DNA of 64,000 nucleotides from Prochlorococcus sp. AG-409-G20 (GTDB lineage Bacteria; Cyanobacteriota; Cyanobacteriia; PCC-6307; Cyanobiaceae). Position numbers and translations under genes: made by a program. Shown here one piece after another: positions 9,888-20,971 of the stretch; within the stretch, counting starts at the first letter, position 1; every line of letters starts with the position of its first letter. Where the stretch lies: positions 37,696 to 101,695 of the forward strand of contig QCJW01000005.1 of the NCBI GenBank assembly GCA_003215775.1. The letters are read 5' to 3'. The notes beneath the pieces were generated by a model. That model worked only from the letters and a program-made list of their open reading frames with translations. It did no database searches and was not told the origin of the DNA.

Positions 9888-11165
9888 ATGAGTGATTCAC
9901 TTCATTTAATACCACCAAGAAGCGCATATTTGCATATACCCTTTTGTCATAGGCGTTGCTTTTATTGTGACTTCGTAGTGGTACCGCTTGGAGACAAAGC
10001 CAATGGAGATAGTGGACCTGGCAGTAATTCGATAAAATCTTATCTTAATATCTTACATAGAGAAATATCACTATTTAAAATAGATATTCCTCTTTCAACT
10101 GTCTACATTGGAGGCGGCACTCCTTCATTATTAAATTCTTCTCAACTAGGTTCTTTGCTTAATCATTTGGAAAAGAATTTTGGGTTTCAGCTCGGATGTG
10201 AAATTACTCTTGAAATTGATCCTGCAAGTTTTGAAGAAAATGATCTTGAAGAATATCTAGCGATTGGAATTAATAGGATTAGCCTTGGAGGACAAAGCTT
10301 TGATGATAATGATTTAGAAGTAATGGGGAGGAGGCATAGGTGTTCTGATTTAATTGAGGCTTGTGGTTGGTTAAATAAGGCTTATATGCAAAATAAAATG
10401 TTGAGTTGGAGCCTTGATCTGATTCAAAACTTGCCTGGTCAGAATTTGGTCTCTTGGAAAAAGCAGTTGAAGCAGGCTTTGAATTTCTCTCCGCCACATA
10501 TATCTATATATGATCTTTCAATAGAGTCAGGAACTGTTTTTGAGGGGAAGGAAAAGAAAGGGGAATTGAATTTACCTAACGAAGATCAGGCACTAGAGAT
10601 GATGACTTTCTCTAGTGAGATGCTTTGTAAGGAAGGATTTTCTCGATACGAGATTTCTAATTTTGCTTTACCAGGGCATGCTTCTCGACATAATCGGGTG
10701 TATTGGACTGGAGCAGGCTGGTGGGGATTTGGACAAGGTGCCACAAGTTCACCCTGGGGGGAAAGGTTTGCCAGGCCTAGAACAAGAGAGGCCTATAAAG
10801 ATTGGGTTGAGAACCAGGAACTGAAAGGGATTCACTATTCGCTCGATAAATCTAATTGTCGGCCAATGGATTTAGATGAGCAGATCATGACTGGTCTGCG
10901 CACTAGAGAAGGGGTGGATTTGGAGGAGTTAGCAAAAAGAGCCGGATGGAGCCAAAGACAATGTGATGACTATTTGCCTTTATTGTTATTACGTTGGAAA
11001 AGCCTTATTGATAGAGGTTTGATGAAATGCAATGGGAAGCGATTCCAATTAAGTGATCCTGAAGGGATGCAAATCAGCAATCAATTTCTTGTGGAAATGC
11101 TCCTTTGGTGGGATTCCTTGCCTAAGGATGTTGTTCTTTCACCCAAGATTGAAGCGCCTCTATAA
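9888..11165 (+). CDS. hemW: Radical SAM coproporphyrinogen III oxidase-like protein (HemW/HemN family)
   Basis: [16 protein letters not shown] radical-SAM motif; [19 protein letters not shown]. Confidence 0.9.
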   Translation: MSDSLHLIPPRSAYLHIPFCHRRCFYCDFVVVPLGDKANGDSGPGSNSIKSYLNILHREISLFKIDIPLSTVYIGGGTPSLLNSSQLGSLLNHLEKNFGFQLGCEITLEIDPASFEENDLEEYLAIGINRISLGGQSFDDNDLEVMGRRHRCSDLIEACGWLNKAYMQNKMLSWSLDLIQNLPGQNLVSWKKQLKQALNFSPPHISIYDLSIESGTVFEGKEKKGELNLPNEDQALEMMTFSSEMLCKEGFSRYEISNFALPGHASRHNRVYWTGAGWWGFGQGATSSPWGERFARPRTREAYKDWVENQELKGIHYSLDKSNCRPMDLDEQIMTGLRTREGVDLEELAKRAGWSQRQCDDYLPLLLLRWKSLIDRGLMKCNGKRFQLSDPEGMQISNQFLVEMLLWWDSLPKDVVLSPKIEAPL

Positions 11166-11892
11166 AAATTTCTCTTCCCGGTATTAAGGCTGGACTAAAT
11201 GGAGGCTGTTTTTTTGTTAGACCAATTAGGTCTGCTGTTACCCGAACTTGTCCGTCGCAATTTTCTCCAGCCCCTATACCAATAATTGGTATCTTTAAAT
11301 TTTTTCTTAATTTGCCTGACAGTTCATTTGGAACGTGTTCAAGAACTAATGCAAAACATCCTGCATCTTCAAGCTGCAATGCTTGTTGATAAACCTTCTC
11401 TTGGGTTTGAGGGTCTTCAGCCTGTCGACGGTAGCCAAATCTATGCACAGATTGAGGTGTGAGTCCTAAATGACCCATTACAGGTATTCCCATTCTTACA
11501 AGTCTTGCAATTACTGAGATGACTTCAGGTTCTGCGCCTTCTAGTTTGACCGCTGAGGTACATGAATTCTTTATTAATTTCCCTGCAGCAGCAACAGCCT
11601 TGTCTTCTCCGCATTGATAACTAAGAAAAGGTAGATCACAGACAATAATAGGCTGATCGTTTGTTAAGCCACTTAAGCCTCTTCCTACAGCTTGAGCATG
11701 ATGAAGCATTTGCTCTAGTGTCACTGGAAGAGTAGTTGCATGGCCTAGAACTACCATTGACAATGAGTCTCCTACTAGGACTACATCAGCCCCAGCTTCT
11801 TCAACTAATCCTGCAGAAATACTGTCCCAAGCAGTAAGAATGATTATTGGCTTTCCAGATTGCTTTAAATTGATTAATTCTGCTGGGAGCAT
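11122..11892 (-). CDS. panB: 3-methyl-2-oxobutanoate hydroxymethyltransferase
   Basis: [69 protein letters not shown]. Confidence 0.97.
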   Translation of the reverse strand: MLPAELINLKQSGKPIIILTAWDSISAGLVEEAGADVVLVGDSLSMVVLGHATTLPVTLEQMLHHAQAVGRGLSGLTNDQPIIVCDLPFLSYQCGEDKAVAAAGKLIKNSCTSAVKLEGAEPEVISVIARLVRMGIPVMGHLGLTPQSVHRFGYRRQAEDPQTQEKVYQQALQLEDAGCFALVLEHVPNELSGKLRKNLKIPIIGIGAGENCDGQVRVTADLIGLTKKQPPFSPALIPGREIFIEALQSWVKEQHP

Positions 11893-11939
11893 TTGACTCT
11901 TTGGTCATATGGATTTAATTGATAGAATTTAATTGACTC

Positions 11940-12029
11940 GGACCCATGCGGCTTCGACGCCTAAATCTGGTCAGGACCGGAAGGTAGCAGCCAAAAGGGA
12001 TGCTCGGCGCAGGCGTGGATTCCGGGTCA
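11940..12029 (+). ncRNA. ffs: Signal recognition particle RNA (4.5S type)
   Basis: Contains GGTCAGGACCGGAAGGTAGCAGC; terminal complement GGACCC...GGGTC closes the hairpin. Confidence 0.93.
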
Positions 12030-12046
12030 CCTAAAAATTATTCTTT

Positions 12047-13174
12047 TTAGTTCCCGGAGTCCTTGTTTCGTAGTTGTCTTAAACGAAGGAATTCAGGAAT
12101 ACTTGCTCCTGGTTCTTTAATTTCTGGTTGAGGAAAAGACGATTTACTAGACATAGCGTTACGTAATCTTTGACTGTTATATGGTTGATTACTGTCAAAA
12201 CCTGTTGCTATCACAGTTACTTGAACCTCACCTTCAAGTTTCTCATCTATCACTGCTCCAACAATAATATTTGCATCTTTATCTACTACCTCATAAATGA
12301 CTTCTGAAGCAGAAGTCATGTCTTCAAGAGTCATATCGACACCTCCGCTTATGTTGATTACACAGCCTTTGGCACCATCAATACGAGCTGCTTCCAGTAA
12401 AGGACTATTGATTGCTGCTTGAGCCGCTTCGACTGCTCTAGATCTTCCCGAACCTGTTCCTATCCCAAGTAGAGCTGTCCCAGCCTCTGTCATTACTGAT
12501 CGAACATCTGCAAAGTCAACATTGACTAGGCCTGGGCAGGTGATGATGTCACTAATTCCTTTGACGCCCATCCTGAGTACATCATCTGCATTTCGGAAGG
12601 CTTCTTGAAGAGGTGCGTCAGCAATTACATCTTTTAAACGATCATTCGGAATAACGATGAGGGTGTCAACGTTTTCTGAGAGGCGAGCTATGCCCTCATC
12701 TGCTTGACGCATCCTTCTGCGTCCTTCGAATCCAAAGGGTTTAGTAACTATGCCAATAGTTAGTGCTCCGCTTTGTTTTGCGACTTCTGCTACTACTGGA
12801 GCTGCACCAGTGCCTGTTCCTCCCCCCATTCCAGCAGCTATAAATACGAGATCAGATCCCTCCAGTGCTTGTTGAAGGTCTGCTCTTGATTCTTCTGCAG
12901 CTTTTTCTCCAATACTTGGATTTCCACCAGCTCCTAATCCTCGAGTCAGAGTCTGCCCTAATTGGACTCTGTTTTGCGCGGCTGATTCAATAAGTGCCTG
13001 TGCATCAGTATTCAGAACTCTATAGGCCACTCCTTCGAGGTCGCTAAGAATCATTCGGTTTACGGCATTACTGCCTCCACCACCTACTCCTATGACCTCT
13101 ATTCGGGCTGATTGACTGGCTTGAATACCATCAAGTTTCATTAACCCGGATTTTCTACCGCTACCCAGCGTCAT
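12047..13174 (-). CDS. ftsZ: Cell division protein FtsZ
   Basis: [39 protein letters not shown]. Confidence 0.98.
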   Translation of the reverse strand: MTLGSGRKSGLMKLDGIQASQSARIEVIGVGGGGSNAVNRMILSDLEGVAYRVLNTDAQALIESAAQNRVQLGQTLTRGLGAGGNPSIGEKAAEESRADLQQALEGSDLVFIAAGMGGGTGTGAAPVVAEVAKQSGALTIGIVTKPFGFEGRRRMRQADEGIARLSENVDTLIVIPNDRLKDVIADAPLQEAFRNADDVLRMGVKGISDIITCPGLVNVDFADVRSVMTEAGTALLGIGTGSGRSRAVEAAQAAINSPLLEAARIDGAKGCVINISGGVDMTLEDMTSASEVIYEVVDKDANIIVGAVIDEKLEGEVQVTVIATGFDSNQPYNSQRLRNAMSSKSSFPQPEIKEPGASIPEFLRLRQLRNKDSGN

Positions 13175-13225
13175 TTTCAGGTTTTTGAGTTGAAGTTTTG
13201 TGCATTATGTATGTACTAGAGGCTT

Positions 13226-13369
13226 ATGTCCTCTCCAGAAGCTTCAGTTGAGATGTTCAATAAAGATTTTTTATGGGCATTATCCTTAGATGTTTTAGGT
13301 ATAGGCTTGGTTTGGGCGGTTTTTTCAGGTCTAAGAATATTTCACATGTTTATGCGTTGGTTAGGGTAA
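13226..13369 (+). CDS. Small hypothetical membrane protein (47 aa), not in the supplied track
   Basis: Manual translation MSSPEASVEMFNKDFLWALSLDVLGIGLVWAVFSGLRIFHMFMRWLG; single hydrophobic helix; fills the gap upstream of ftsZ on the opposite strand. Confidence 0.5.
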   Translation: MSSPEASVEMFNKDFLWALSLDVLGIGLVWAVFSGLRIFHMFMRWLG

Positions 13370-13753
13370 ACAAGCATTACCTACTATTAAGCAACCTATA
13401 GAAATTAAGAGTAAGACCAATTTTTCTGCAGAAGAGAAACCGCTTTGATGACCTTTAGTTGTTTTTTGGGCTTCAGAGGTGTTGGTGTGTTCAGTAGTGC
13501 TAGTGAAGTCTTTGATTTCAAAGCTTGGTTTTCCTGAGGTTTCCCATTCGAAGCGTCTTCTAGGATCGCTGAGGACTTTATAGGCTTCGTTGATCCACTT
13601 AAAGCGTTCTTCTGCATTGAGATTATTCCTATTGGTATCTGGATGCCATCTCATGGCTTCTCTCCTAAAAGCTTTTTTGATTTCAGCTGGATTACTCCCA
13701 GGGGATAGTCCAAGAAGAGACCAATAGGTGAATGTTCCAGTAGATGAAGTCAT
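13361..13753 (-). CDS. J-domain (DnaJ-like) protein with C-terminal TM segment
   Basis: YWSLLGLSPGSNPAEIKKAFRREAMRWHPDTN; C-terminal hydrophobic tail. Confidence 0.88.
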   Translation of the reverse strand: MTSSTGTFTYWSLLGLSPGSNPAEIKKAFRREAMRWHPDTNRNNLNAEERFKWINEAYKVLSDPRRRFEWETSGKPSFEIKDFTSTTEHTNTSEAQKTTKGHQSGFSSAEKLVLLLISIGCLIVGNACLP

Positions 13754-13887
13754 TCGACTTTTAATGAGAATTAAACCTTAGATATCTAATAAATCATTGT
13801 TTAACCAGGTCTATAGAGATTATTGTTTTACTTTTATAGATTTACCTAAATAAGATTGGATTACTTTTTATGCTTGATAAAAACCTT

Positions 13888-14751
13888 TTAGTTTTTTTTA
13901 CGAGTATTCGCAAATTGTAGCTCTGGCTTTTGAGGATCCTTTAGGTCAAAGATTCTGGCACCATTCTTATTAGGTAAAGATGGCAATATATTGTCTAGAT
14001 TTCCTAAGATTTTGATTTGAGAATTTAAATTTTCATATTTAGAACCTAAGTGAATTCTTTTAAAGTACTTTGTTTCAAGAGAAATCTCTCCATTGGACTC
14101 AAGAATAATTTTTTCTAGTGTGCTCCCAAGGTTTTCTCTGTTTTTAAGAATGGTTGATATTGGTTTTTCAAAGCCAGGCATCCATCCCTGGATATAAATC
14201 ATATGAATTGGTGTTTGGGCAAGGTTAGCTATTTCTATTGGCATCCAAAATCCATTCTCGTCAACCATTCCTTCTTTTTTATTTGTAGTAGATATTTGTT
14301 TAGATGCAAATGCAATTGGTTGTCTTTCTTTTAGTTCTATTTCTATAATAGGAGGAAATATTAATTTACGTATTTCAATTGCTTGTAAAGGAAGTTCCTT
14401 CATTAGAATTGCTTTTAAGTCAATAGGGTTAATAGTTATTAGCTTCTGTGGGAAGAAGTATCCTGATGCATTAATTATTGAATCAGGGTTAAGTTTGTTA
14501 GCTCCTTTTATATGAATCTTCTCTGAGTTAATTTCCGTCTGAGAACTTCTTATAAATAGAAAACCTAGTCCTAATGACAACGTAAAAAGGAAAATAACTC
14601 TCCAAAGGTTCTTTAACTGTTCTCGTTGATATTCTTGCTTTAGCTTTTGCCGCCTTTCATCTCTTGGGCTTAGGGCCTTGGTTTTTCTTTTTGTGAGGCT
14701 TGGTGATTTCAAAGATCGCAGCGTGCTTTTTTCATTAGTTGACACATCCAT
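13888..14751 (-). CDS. ftsQ: Cell division protein FtsQ/DivIB-like (POTRA)
   Basis: Basic N-terminus, single TM, IHIKGANKLNPDSIINASGY POTRA start; ddl nearby and ftsZ downstream. Confidence 0.82.
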   Translation of the reverse strand: MDVSTNEKSTLRSLKSPSLTKRKTKALSPRDERRQKLKQEYQREQLKNLWRVIFLFTLSLGLGFLFIRSSQTEINSEKIHIKGANKLNPDSIINASGYFFPQKLITINPIDLKAILMKELPLQAIEIRKLIFPPIIEIELKERQPIAFASKQISTTNKKEGMVDENGFWMPIEIANLAQTPIHMIYIQGWMPGFEKPISTILKNRENLGSTLEKIILESNGEISLETKYFKRIHLGSKYENLNSQIKILGNLDNILPSLPNKNGARIFDLKDPQKPELQFANTRKKN

Positions 14752-15119
14752 TCACGTGCACGGTCAGCATCTGTAAAGGGGATGTCCATTTCTTTACCTG
14801 CTCCTATAAGTCTGAGGCGGCACCTACCTTGAGATTCGTCAGTTAAGGGTGCTTCTCCAGATGTAAGTGACATTAGCTCTAGTAATTCCAGTGTCTTTAT
14901 TTCAAAAGAACCTTTCTCTTTGAAGTTTCCTGCCTCAAAAGTGCTCCAAATAAGAATTCCTTCTTTTAATTGTGCTGCTCCTGAACCATCCAATTTGGAT
15001 AACTCAGAACCTTTGGCCCAAGATATATATAGGTTTTGTCTACGCCTTTCAACCCAACCTAATGCTGTAAGCAGAAGGAATACTAGTAATAATGGGAGCC
15101 AGAGAAGACCGTGAATCAT
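14709..15119 (-). CDS. Conserved hypothetical membrane protein
   Basis: 136 aa ORF with N-terminal TM; overlaps the ftsQ start by about 40 bp in a co-directional cluster. Confidence 0.7.
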   Translation of the reverse strand: MIHGLLWLPLLLVFLLLTALGWVERRRQNLYISWAKGSELSKLDGSGAAQLKEGILIWSTFEAGNFKEKGSFEIKTLELLELMSLTSGEAPLTDESQGRCRLRLIGAGKEMDIPFTDADRAREWMCQLMKKARCDL

Positions 15120-15168
15120 TTGGACCTCAAAGTGTAAAGATCTTCAGTGTCTTGAAGGAAAGCTGAAT

Positions 15169-16224
15169 TCATTCTCTCGCTGTTTCAACTAACTTGGCCA
15201 CGAGGTTTTCAATATTTAAACCTGATGCTTCCCAAAGTAAGGGATACATGCTTTGACTAGTAAAACCTGGAAGAGTGTTTATTTCATTTACCCACAGCTT
15301 GTTTTGTGATTCACTATAGAAAAAATCAACTCTTGCCATACCTTTTGCTGATATAGCATCACATGCTCTTAGGGTTAATTTTTGAATTTGATCAGAGAGG
15401 TGTTTTGGTATAGGAGCTGGTATAAGTAATTTGCAGGCACCATCAGAGTATTTTGTTTTGTAGTCATACCATTCAGAATTAAATTGAACTTCTCCTACTA
15501 AAGAAGCTTGCATCTTTTTGTTACCAATAGCAGCACATTCTAGTTCCCTAGCATTAACTCCTTTCTCAATAACTATTCTATTGTCAAGAAGGCTTGCTTG
15601 TCTTAACCCTTCTAAAAGTTCCACTTGATTAGTTACTTTGCTTATGCCAACTGAAGAACCAAGGTTTGCTGGCTTTACAAAACAAGGATAAGTTAATTTT
15701 TCTATTCTCTTTAAAAGTATGTCTTGGTTTTTATTTGATAGATCTTTTGTATTTACTGAGATGTATGGAACTTGAGGCAAGCCAGCAGCTAAAAAAGCTG
15801 CCTTCATTGCTAATTTGTCCATTCCCAGTGCCGATCCAAGTACATCTGAGCCAACGAAAGGTTTCCCTGAAAGTTTAAATAAACCTTGAACTGTGCCATC
15901 TTCACCATTTGGACCATGCAGGACTGGATACCAAACGTTTATTTCCTCTGACTCTTTTGGTAAATTTCTAAATCCTATAGAGAGCTCAGATGGTTGATGA
16001 AATTTATTTTCCAATAAAATCCCTTTTTCTAAAATAGTTTCTGATAGTTCTGAGGAATACCATTTGCCTTGTCTGTCAATATATATAGGTAAAACATGGA
16101 ATTTATCTTTGTTCTTGCCAGATCTTAATGCCTTAATAACATTTTTTGCTGATTTAATGGAAATTTCATGTTCTCCAGAATTTCCACCGAAAACCACTCC
16201 TATGTTAGTAATTAAAGAGTTCAT
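15169..16224 (-). CDS. ddl: D-alanine--D-alanine ligase
   Basis: GVVFGGNSGEHEISIKSA; HGPNGEDGTVQGLFKLSGKPFVG; VNEINTLPGFTSQSMYP. Confidence 0.97.
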   Translation of the reverse strand: MNSLITNIGVVFGGNSGEHEISIKSAKNVIKALRSGKNKDKFHVLPIYIDRQGKWYSSELSETILEKGILLENKFHQPSELSIGFRNLPKESEEINVWYPVLHGPNGEDGTVQGLFKLSGKPFVGSDVLGSALGMDKLAMKAAFLAAGLPQVPYISVNTKDLSNKNQDILLKRIEKLTYPCFVKPANLGSSVGISKVTNQVELLEGLRQASLLDNRIVIEKGVNARELECAAIGNKKMQASLVGEVQFNSEWYDYKTKYSDGACKLLIPAPIPKHLSDQIQKLTLRACDAISAKGMARVDFFYSESQNKLWVNEINTLPGFTSQSMYPLLWEASGLNIENLVAKLVETARE

Positions 16225-16252
16225 AAGTGCTCTAGTAAATTCTTATTAGACT

Positions 16253-17674
16253 TCAATTGATATTGATTTGATTGGTTTTAGATGGTGAACCCGTCAATGA
16301 GAATGAGCGAATCTTTTTAATTTTAACACTGACCAGGTCACCTGGTTTGAATTCATTGCCTTGACTGTCGCAAGACTGGAAGAATGTTAACCTATTTGTT
16401 CTAGTTCGGCCCATTACTTGGTTGCTATCTTTAGTATTTATGCCTTCGACAAGAATCTCCTCGGTTTGATTTAGATAACGCATATTCCTCTTCTTTGCAA
16501 CAATTCCTACAAGGTTGTTTAATTCATTTAGGCGACTTATCTTGACGAACTCGTCAACTTGATTAGGCCAATTGGCTGCAGGTGTATTTGGTCTGGCGGA
16601 ATAGGCGGCTGTATTTACTAAATCAAATTCAATCTCTCTAATTAAATCTAGAGTCTTCTCATATTGTTGATCTGTTTCTCCAGGGAAGCCAACTATTGCA
16701 TCTGCGCTAATAGATGCATAAGGCATCTTGTCTTTTATTTCTCCTATTATTTTCTTATATTTTTCTATTGTGTACCCTCTCGACATTTCTCTAAGGACTT
16801 GGTTGTCACCACTTTGGAATGGAATATGAAAATGTTCGCATACCTTTGGCAAATGATGGCAAGCATCTATTAATCTCTTTGTAAAATATCTAGGATGACT
16901 AGTGGCAAATCTTATTCGCTCGATTCCTTTCACATCATGAATATAGTACAGAAGATCTGTAAGAGTATGTTCTCTTCTACCTTCTTTGGTGAATCCTGGT
17001 AAATCTCTTCCATATGCATCTATATTCTGACCAAGTAGAGTTACTTCTTTATAACCATTAAGTGCAAGAATGCTGATTTCCTGTTTTATTGCTTCAGGAG
17101 CTCTTGATTGCTCTTTCCCTCTAACAGAAGGAACAACACAGTAGGTGCAGCGTTCATTACAGCCATAGATAATATTGACCCATCCAGAAACTTTGCTATC
17201 TCTTCTTGCCTTGGTTAGGTCTTCTAAAATATGATTTTCATGGGTAGCAAGGATTTGTTGACCATTGTCAACTTGCTCAAGCAATGTTTCTAATCGATTC
17301 ACATGTTGTGGTCCCATTACTAGATCTATTTCAGGCACTCTTCTTAAAAGTGCTTCTCCTTCTTGTTGGGCAACACATCCAGAAACAATCAATTTAAGAT
17401 GAGGTGATTTATGTTTTCGTATAGCTTGACGGCCTAAATAACTATAAACTTTTTGTTCAGCACTGTCTCTAATTGTACAAGTGTTATATAAGACTAAATC
17501 AGCTGAGAGCTCATCTATAGCTTTGCTATATCCAATGTTTTCTAAAATACCTGCCATCCTTTCTGAGTCGGCTTTATTCATTTGGCAACCAAAAGTGGTT
17601 ATCCAGTATGTCCCTCGATTTTTTTTAGCACCAACTGTTGCTATCCCTAGTTGTGGAGGGTGAGTCGTTATCAC
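16253..17674 (-). CDS. miaB: tRNA-2-methylthio-N6-dimethylallyladenosine synthase
   Basis: [39 protein letters not shown]-terminal TRAM-like region. Confidence 0.97.
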   Translation of the reverse strand: MITTHPPQLGIATVGAKKNRGTYWITTFGCQMNKADSERMAGILENIGYSKAIDELSADLVLYNTCTIRDSAEQKVYSYLGRQAIRKHKSPHLKLIVSGCVAQQEGEALLRRVPEIDLVMGPQHVNRLETLLEQVDNGQQILATHENHILEDLTKARRDSKVSGWVNIIYGCNERCTYCVVPSVRGKEQSRAPEAIKQEISILALNGYKEVTLLGQNIDAYGRDLPGFTKEGRREHTLTDLLYYIHDVKGIERIRFATSHPRYFTKRLIDACHHLPKVCEHFHIPFQSGDNQVLREMSRGYTIEKYKKIIGEIKDKMPYASISADAIVGFPGETDQQYEKTLDLIREIEFDLVNTAAYSARPNTPAANWPNQVDEFVKISRLNELNNLVGIVAKKRNMRYLNQTEEILVEGINTKDSNQVMGRTRTNRLTFFQSCDSQGNEFKPGDLVSVKIKKIRSFSLTGSPSKTNQININ

Positions 17675-17788
17675 GGCAATAGTTGGTCACAAGAAGTCGG
17701 ATTCATCTCAGGATTTCTAAGGTTTCTGCTTTCCCCTTGAGTTTGAGCTTTGATAGAGAAAGGTTTTAGAAGGATCGAGAGATGAGAG

Positions 17789-17862
17789 GGCGAGCGAGGG
17801 GATTCGAACCCCCGAATAGCGGCGCCACAAGCCGCTGCCTTAACCACTTGGCGACGCCCGCC
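17789..17862 (-). tRNA. tRNA-His(GTG)
   Basis: Reverse complement GGCGGGCGTCGCCAAGTGGTTAAGGCAGCGGCTTGTGGCGCCGCTATTCGGGGGTTCGAATCCCCTCGCTCGCC; anticodon GTG; extra 5' G. Confidence 0.95.
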
Positions 17863-17888
17863 GCGTCTTTAAGAATTTACCAATTAAA

Positions 17889-18335
17889 ATGATACTCAAT
17901 AGCCTGAATGTTTACAGAATCAAACTGATGAAATTTGGGATGAGGGTTCTAGCCGCAATTAAGGTTGTAGGAGCGGCTCCAATCCTTAGGCCTATAACCC
18001 CTTCAATAGATGCTTATAGAGCCTTTGTGAGTGATCAGTTTGTCGATTTTTTGACTAATCAACTTTGCTTCAAATCCGAGGTCCCTTTGCTAGTTAGACT
18101 GGTTGTTGATGATTGCCCGTTTTTGATCTCAAGAGAAAGAACTGTTTTGAAAGAATTATCAGAAAAACTTATAAAAATAGTTGATTTAGCTATTTGTATC
18201 ATTTATACAACTGAATTTACATGTCTGAAATGTTTTTCTGAGTTGAAGTTGACTTCTTTTAAAAGAACCACTTGTATTGGATATAGTTATTTTATGAATT
18301 TGGATTTCCAGATAAATCAAGGAAGTTTAAATTGA
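17889..18335 (+). CDS. Conserved hypothetical protein
   Basis: 148 aa ORF; TGA stop overlaps the start of the next ORF (TTGA), indicating an operon. Confidence 0.6.
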   Translation: MILNSLNVYRIKLMKFGMRVLAAIKVVGAAPILRPITPSIDAYRAFVSDQFVDFLTNQLCFKSEVPLLVRLVVDDCPFLISRERTVLKELSEKLIKIVDLAICIIYTTEFTCLKCFSELKLTSFKRTTCIGYSYFMNLDFQINQGSLN

Positions 18336-19576
18336 ATAAGATTAATTCAGGCTCTCTAGAAGCTTTTTTTCCACGCGGATTAGTTTGTGGTGTAAATGAT
18401 ATTTCTAATGTACAAGTAACTGAGGACGGATTATGCCCATTGCGATTTGAGTGGGAAAATGGAATTATTTCGAATATAGAGATTATTTTACATCACCCAG
18501 CAAAATCATTAAATTTAGCCTTGCCAAGACTTATAGAGCCTCATGCACATATTGATAAATCTTTTACTTGGACCAAAGCACCTAATTTAAGAGGAACATA
18601 TCAAGGTGCATTGGAAGCAAATTTAAAAGAAATTGAGACCCGTACTGATTCTGATGTTATTAGAAATGCAAATTCTGCTTTAAAACTTTCTTTATCTAAT
18701 GGAATAAGGGCTTTGCGCTCTCATGTTGATAGTCAAGGTCATGACCCATTAAGATTCTGGGAGGTTTTGATTGATTTAAGAAAAAAATGGGAGTCATTAA
18801 TTGATCTTCAATTAGTTGCTTTAGTCCCTATAGATTTTTGGGGTACCCATGATGGATATAGATTTGCTCAAAGAATTGCTTCTATGCAAGGGCTTCTTGG
18901 AGGAGTAATAGTGCCTCCATTTAATTATACAAAAGTTAGATCTTCTTTGATTACAGTCTTAAGATTTGCAGATGAATTTGGATGCGGATTGGATTTACAT
19001 ATAGATGAGTCATATTTAAGTCCAGGAAAAGGTCTTCAATTATTGCTAAGTGTGCTAGATGAAATGAAAGTTTCTATTCCTATTACTTGCAGCCATTGCA
19101 GCAGTATGAGTTTGCTCCCACCGCGAAACTTGAGAAAACTTGCTGATAGATTGTTGATTCATAATATTAATGTAATAGCATTGCCATTGACTAACTCATG
19201 GTTGCTAGGTCGTAAGAGTTTGCATACTCCTATTAGACGACCGGTAGCTCCTGTCTCTGAGCTGCAACAAGCTGGTATTGCTGTTGGGATTGGTGGCGAT
19301 AATGTTCAGGATCCATGGCTTCCTATAGGTAATTATGATCCGATTACATTAATGGCATTTTCTCTTCCTCTTTTGCAATTGGCACCATGGCAAAGAGTTG
19401 GTTTAGCTCCTTTTACTACTGCTGCTGCAAAAATTATGAATCTTGAGTGGGATAGTGTTTTTCGTAAAGGTTGTCCAGCAGATTTAGTTCTATTTGAGGC
19501 AAGTAATTGGTCTGATCTACTTTCGATGAGATCAACCAGGAATATTTTAATTGATGGACAATGGCTTAATAAGTAA
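18332..19576 (+). CDS. Amidohydrolase of the cytosine deaminase-like family
   Basis: EPHAHIDKSFTW (HxH metal site), LHIDES, TCSHCSSM, GIGGDNVQDPWLPIGNYD. Confidence 0.85.
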   Translation: MNKINSGSLEAFFPRGLVCGVNDISNVQVTEDGLCPLRFEWENGIISNIEIILHHPAKSLNLALPRLIEPHAHIDKSFTWTKAPNLRGTYQGALEANLKEIETRTDSDVIRNANSALKLSLSNGIRALRSHVDSQGHDPLRFWEVLIDLRKKWESLIDLQLVALVPIDFWGTHDGYRFAQRIASMQGLLGGVIVPPFNYTKVRSSLITVLRFADEFGCGLDLHIDESYLSPGKGLQLLLSVLDEMKVSIPITCSHCSSMSLLPPRNLRKLADRLLIHNINVIALPLTNSWLLGRKSLHTPIRRPVAPVSELQQAGIAVGIGGDNVQDPWLPIGNYDPITLMAFSLPLLQLAPWQRVGLAPFTTAAAKIMNLEWDSVFRKGCPADLVLFEASNWSDLLSMRSTRNILIDGQWLNK

Positions 19577-19613
19577 TCTACAATCCATGATTATTCATTG
19601 AAAAACTAACTAG

Positions 19614-20963
19614 ATGGATATTACAGAAAAGCTAATCTCTTTCCAAAATGAATTGACAATAGTCTCTGATATAGATGTCATAAATTCTTTTAATGAGATA
19701 AGGCGATATTCAAGAGATTTTTTTGAATATTCACCTATTCTTTATAGTCAGTTAAAAGATAGATTTGCTCAACTTGTTGTTAGACCTTATTCAATTAATG
19801 CAGTTACTAAGGTTGCCTCTGCTTGTAGTCGTTACCAAATTCCATTAACTTTAAGAGGTTCAGGTACTGGAAATTATGGGCAATGTGTTCCGATTAAGGG
19901 TGGTGTTGTTATGATTATGTCAGAGTTGAAATCTATAAAGAAAATTGACGATAAAAATGGAACTGTAAAAGTAGAGACTGGATGTCTTCTAGGTGATTTG
20001 GAAGCAAAACTTTCTCACCATAATCGACAACTTAGGTTATTGCCAAGTACTTGGAGAAGTGCATCAGTAGGAGGATTTATAGCAGGTGGTTCAGGAGGAA
20101 TAGGGTCAGTTAAATGGGGATTTCTGAGAGATCCAGGTAATCTTTTAGGGCTAGAAATCATAACTATTGAAGATTCTCCAAGAAGACTTGAGCTTAATAA
20201 TATTGACTCAGAAGCTTTGAATCATGCTTATGGAACTAATGGAATAATTACTGCACTAGAACTTTCAACGGCACCTCAAACAGCCTGGCATGAGGTGACT
20301 ATTGAATGTGAAGACTTTTCTAAGGCTATAGAACTTTTGCAGTTTTGTACAAGGGCTGCTGTCGATTTATTTTTATGCACATTACTTGAGGACAATATTG
20401 TTAGTCAGATACCAAAATTGAGTGGATGTTCTACTGGAAAGCATCGTCTCTTAATACTTGTTTCTCCAGATGGAGTAAGTACTCTTAACAGAATTGCATT
20501 ATCTCAAGGAGCAGATTTTAATTGCTTGGGACTTGAGTCTTCTAGAAAAGGAATTGGTTTGAGGGAACTAAGTTGGAACCATACGACTTTGCATATGCGT
20601 AATTTGGATAGTCAATGGACTTATTTGCAGATGCTCCTTCCGACTCCAGAATTGGATGCTATTAAGTTTTTGAAGGGCAAATGGGGAGATAGTCTTCTAA
20701 TGCATTTAGAAGCTGTTAAGCAGCAAGGTAATCAAAGAATTGCAGCTTTACCTTTATTTAAATGGAAGGGACGAGATTCTTTAGATGAGTTAATTTCTGA
20801 CTGTAAAGATTTGGGTGCTGTTATGTTCAACCCTCATGTAATAACTGTTGAGGATGGTGGCCTTGGAGTTATTGACTCTGATCAGGTTAAAGCTAAAGAA
20901 CTTTATGATCCTCTTGGATTACTAAATCCAGGGAAGTTGAAAGGTTGGGACCTTAGAAAATAA
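19614..20963 (+). CDS. FAD-linked oxidase (GlcD/FAD_binding_4-like)
   Basis: VVRPYSINAVTKVASACSRYQIPLTLRGSGTGNYGQCVPIKGGVVM; SVGGFIAGGSGGIGS; LYDPLGLLNPGKLKG C-terminus. Confidence 0.88.
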   Translation: MDITEKLISFQNELTIVSDIDVINSFNEIRRYSRDFFEYSPILYSQLKDRFAQLVVRPYSINAVTKVASACSRYQIPLTLRGSGTGNYGQCVPIKGGVVMIMSELKSIKKIDDKNGTVKVETGCLLGDLEAKLSHHNRQLRLLPSTWRSASVGGFIAGGSGGIGSVKWGFLRDPGNLLGLEIITIEDSPRRLELNNIDSEALNHAYGTNGIITALELSTAPQTAWHEVTIECEDFSKAIELLQFCTRAAVDLFLCTLLEDNIVSQIPKLSGCSTGKHRLLILVSPDGVSTLNRIALSQGADFNCLGLESSRKGIGLRELSWNHTTLHMRNLDSQWTYLQMLLPTPELDAIKFLKGKWGDSLLMHLEAVKQQGNQRIAALPLFKWKGRDSLDELISDCKDLGAVMFNPHVITVEDGGLGVIDSDQVKAKELYDPLGLLNPGKLKGWDLRK

Positions 20964-20971
20964 AATATTTA

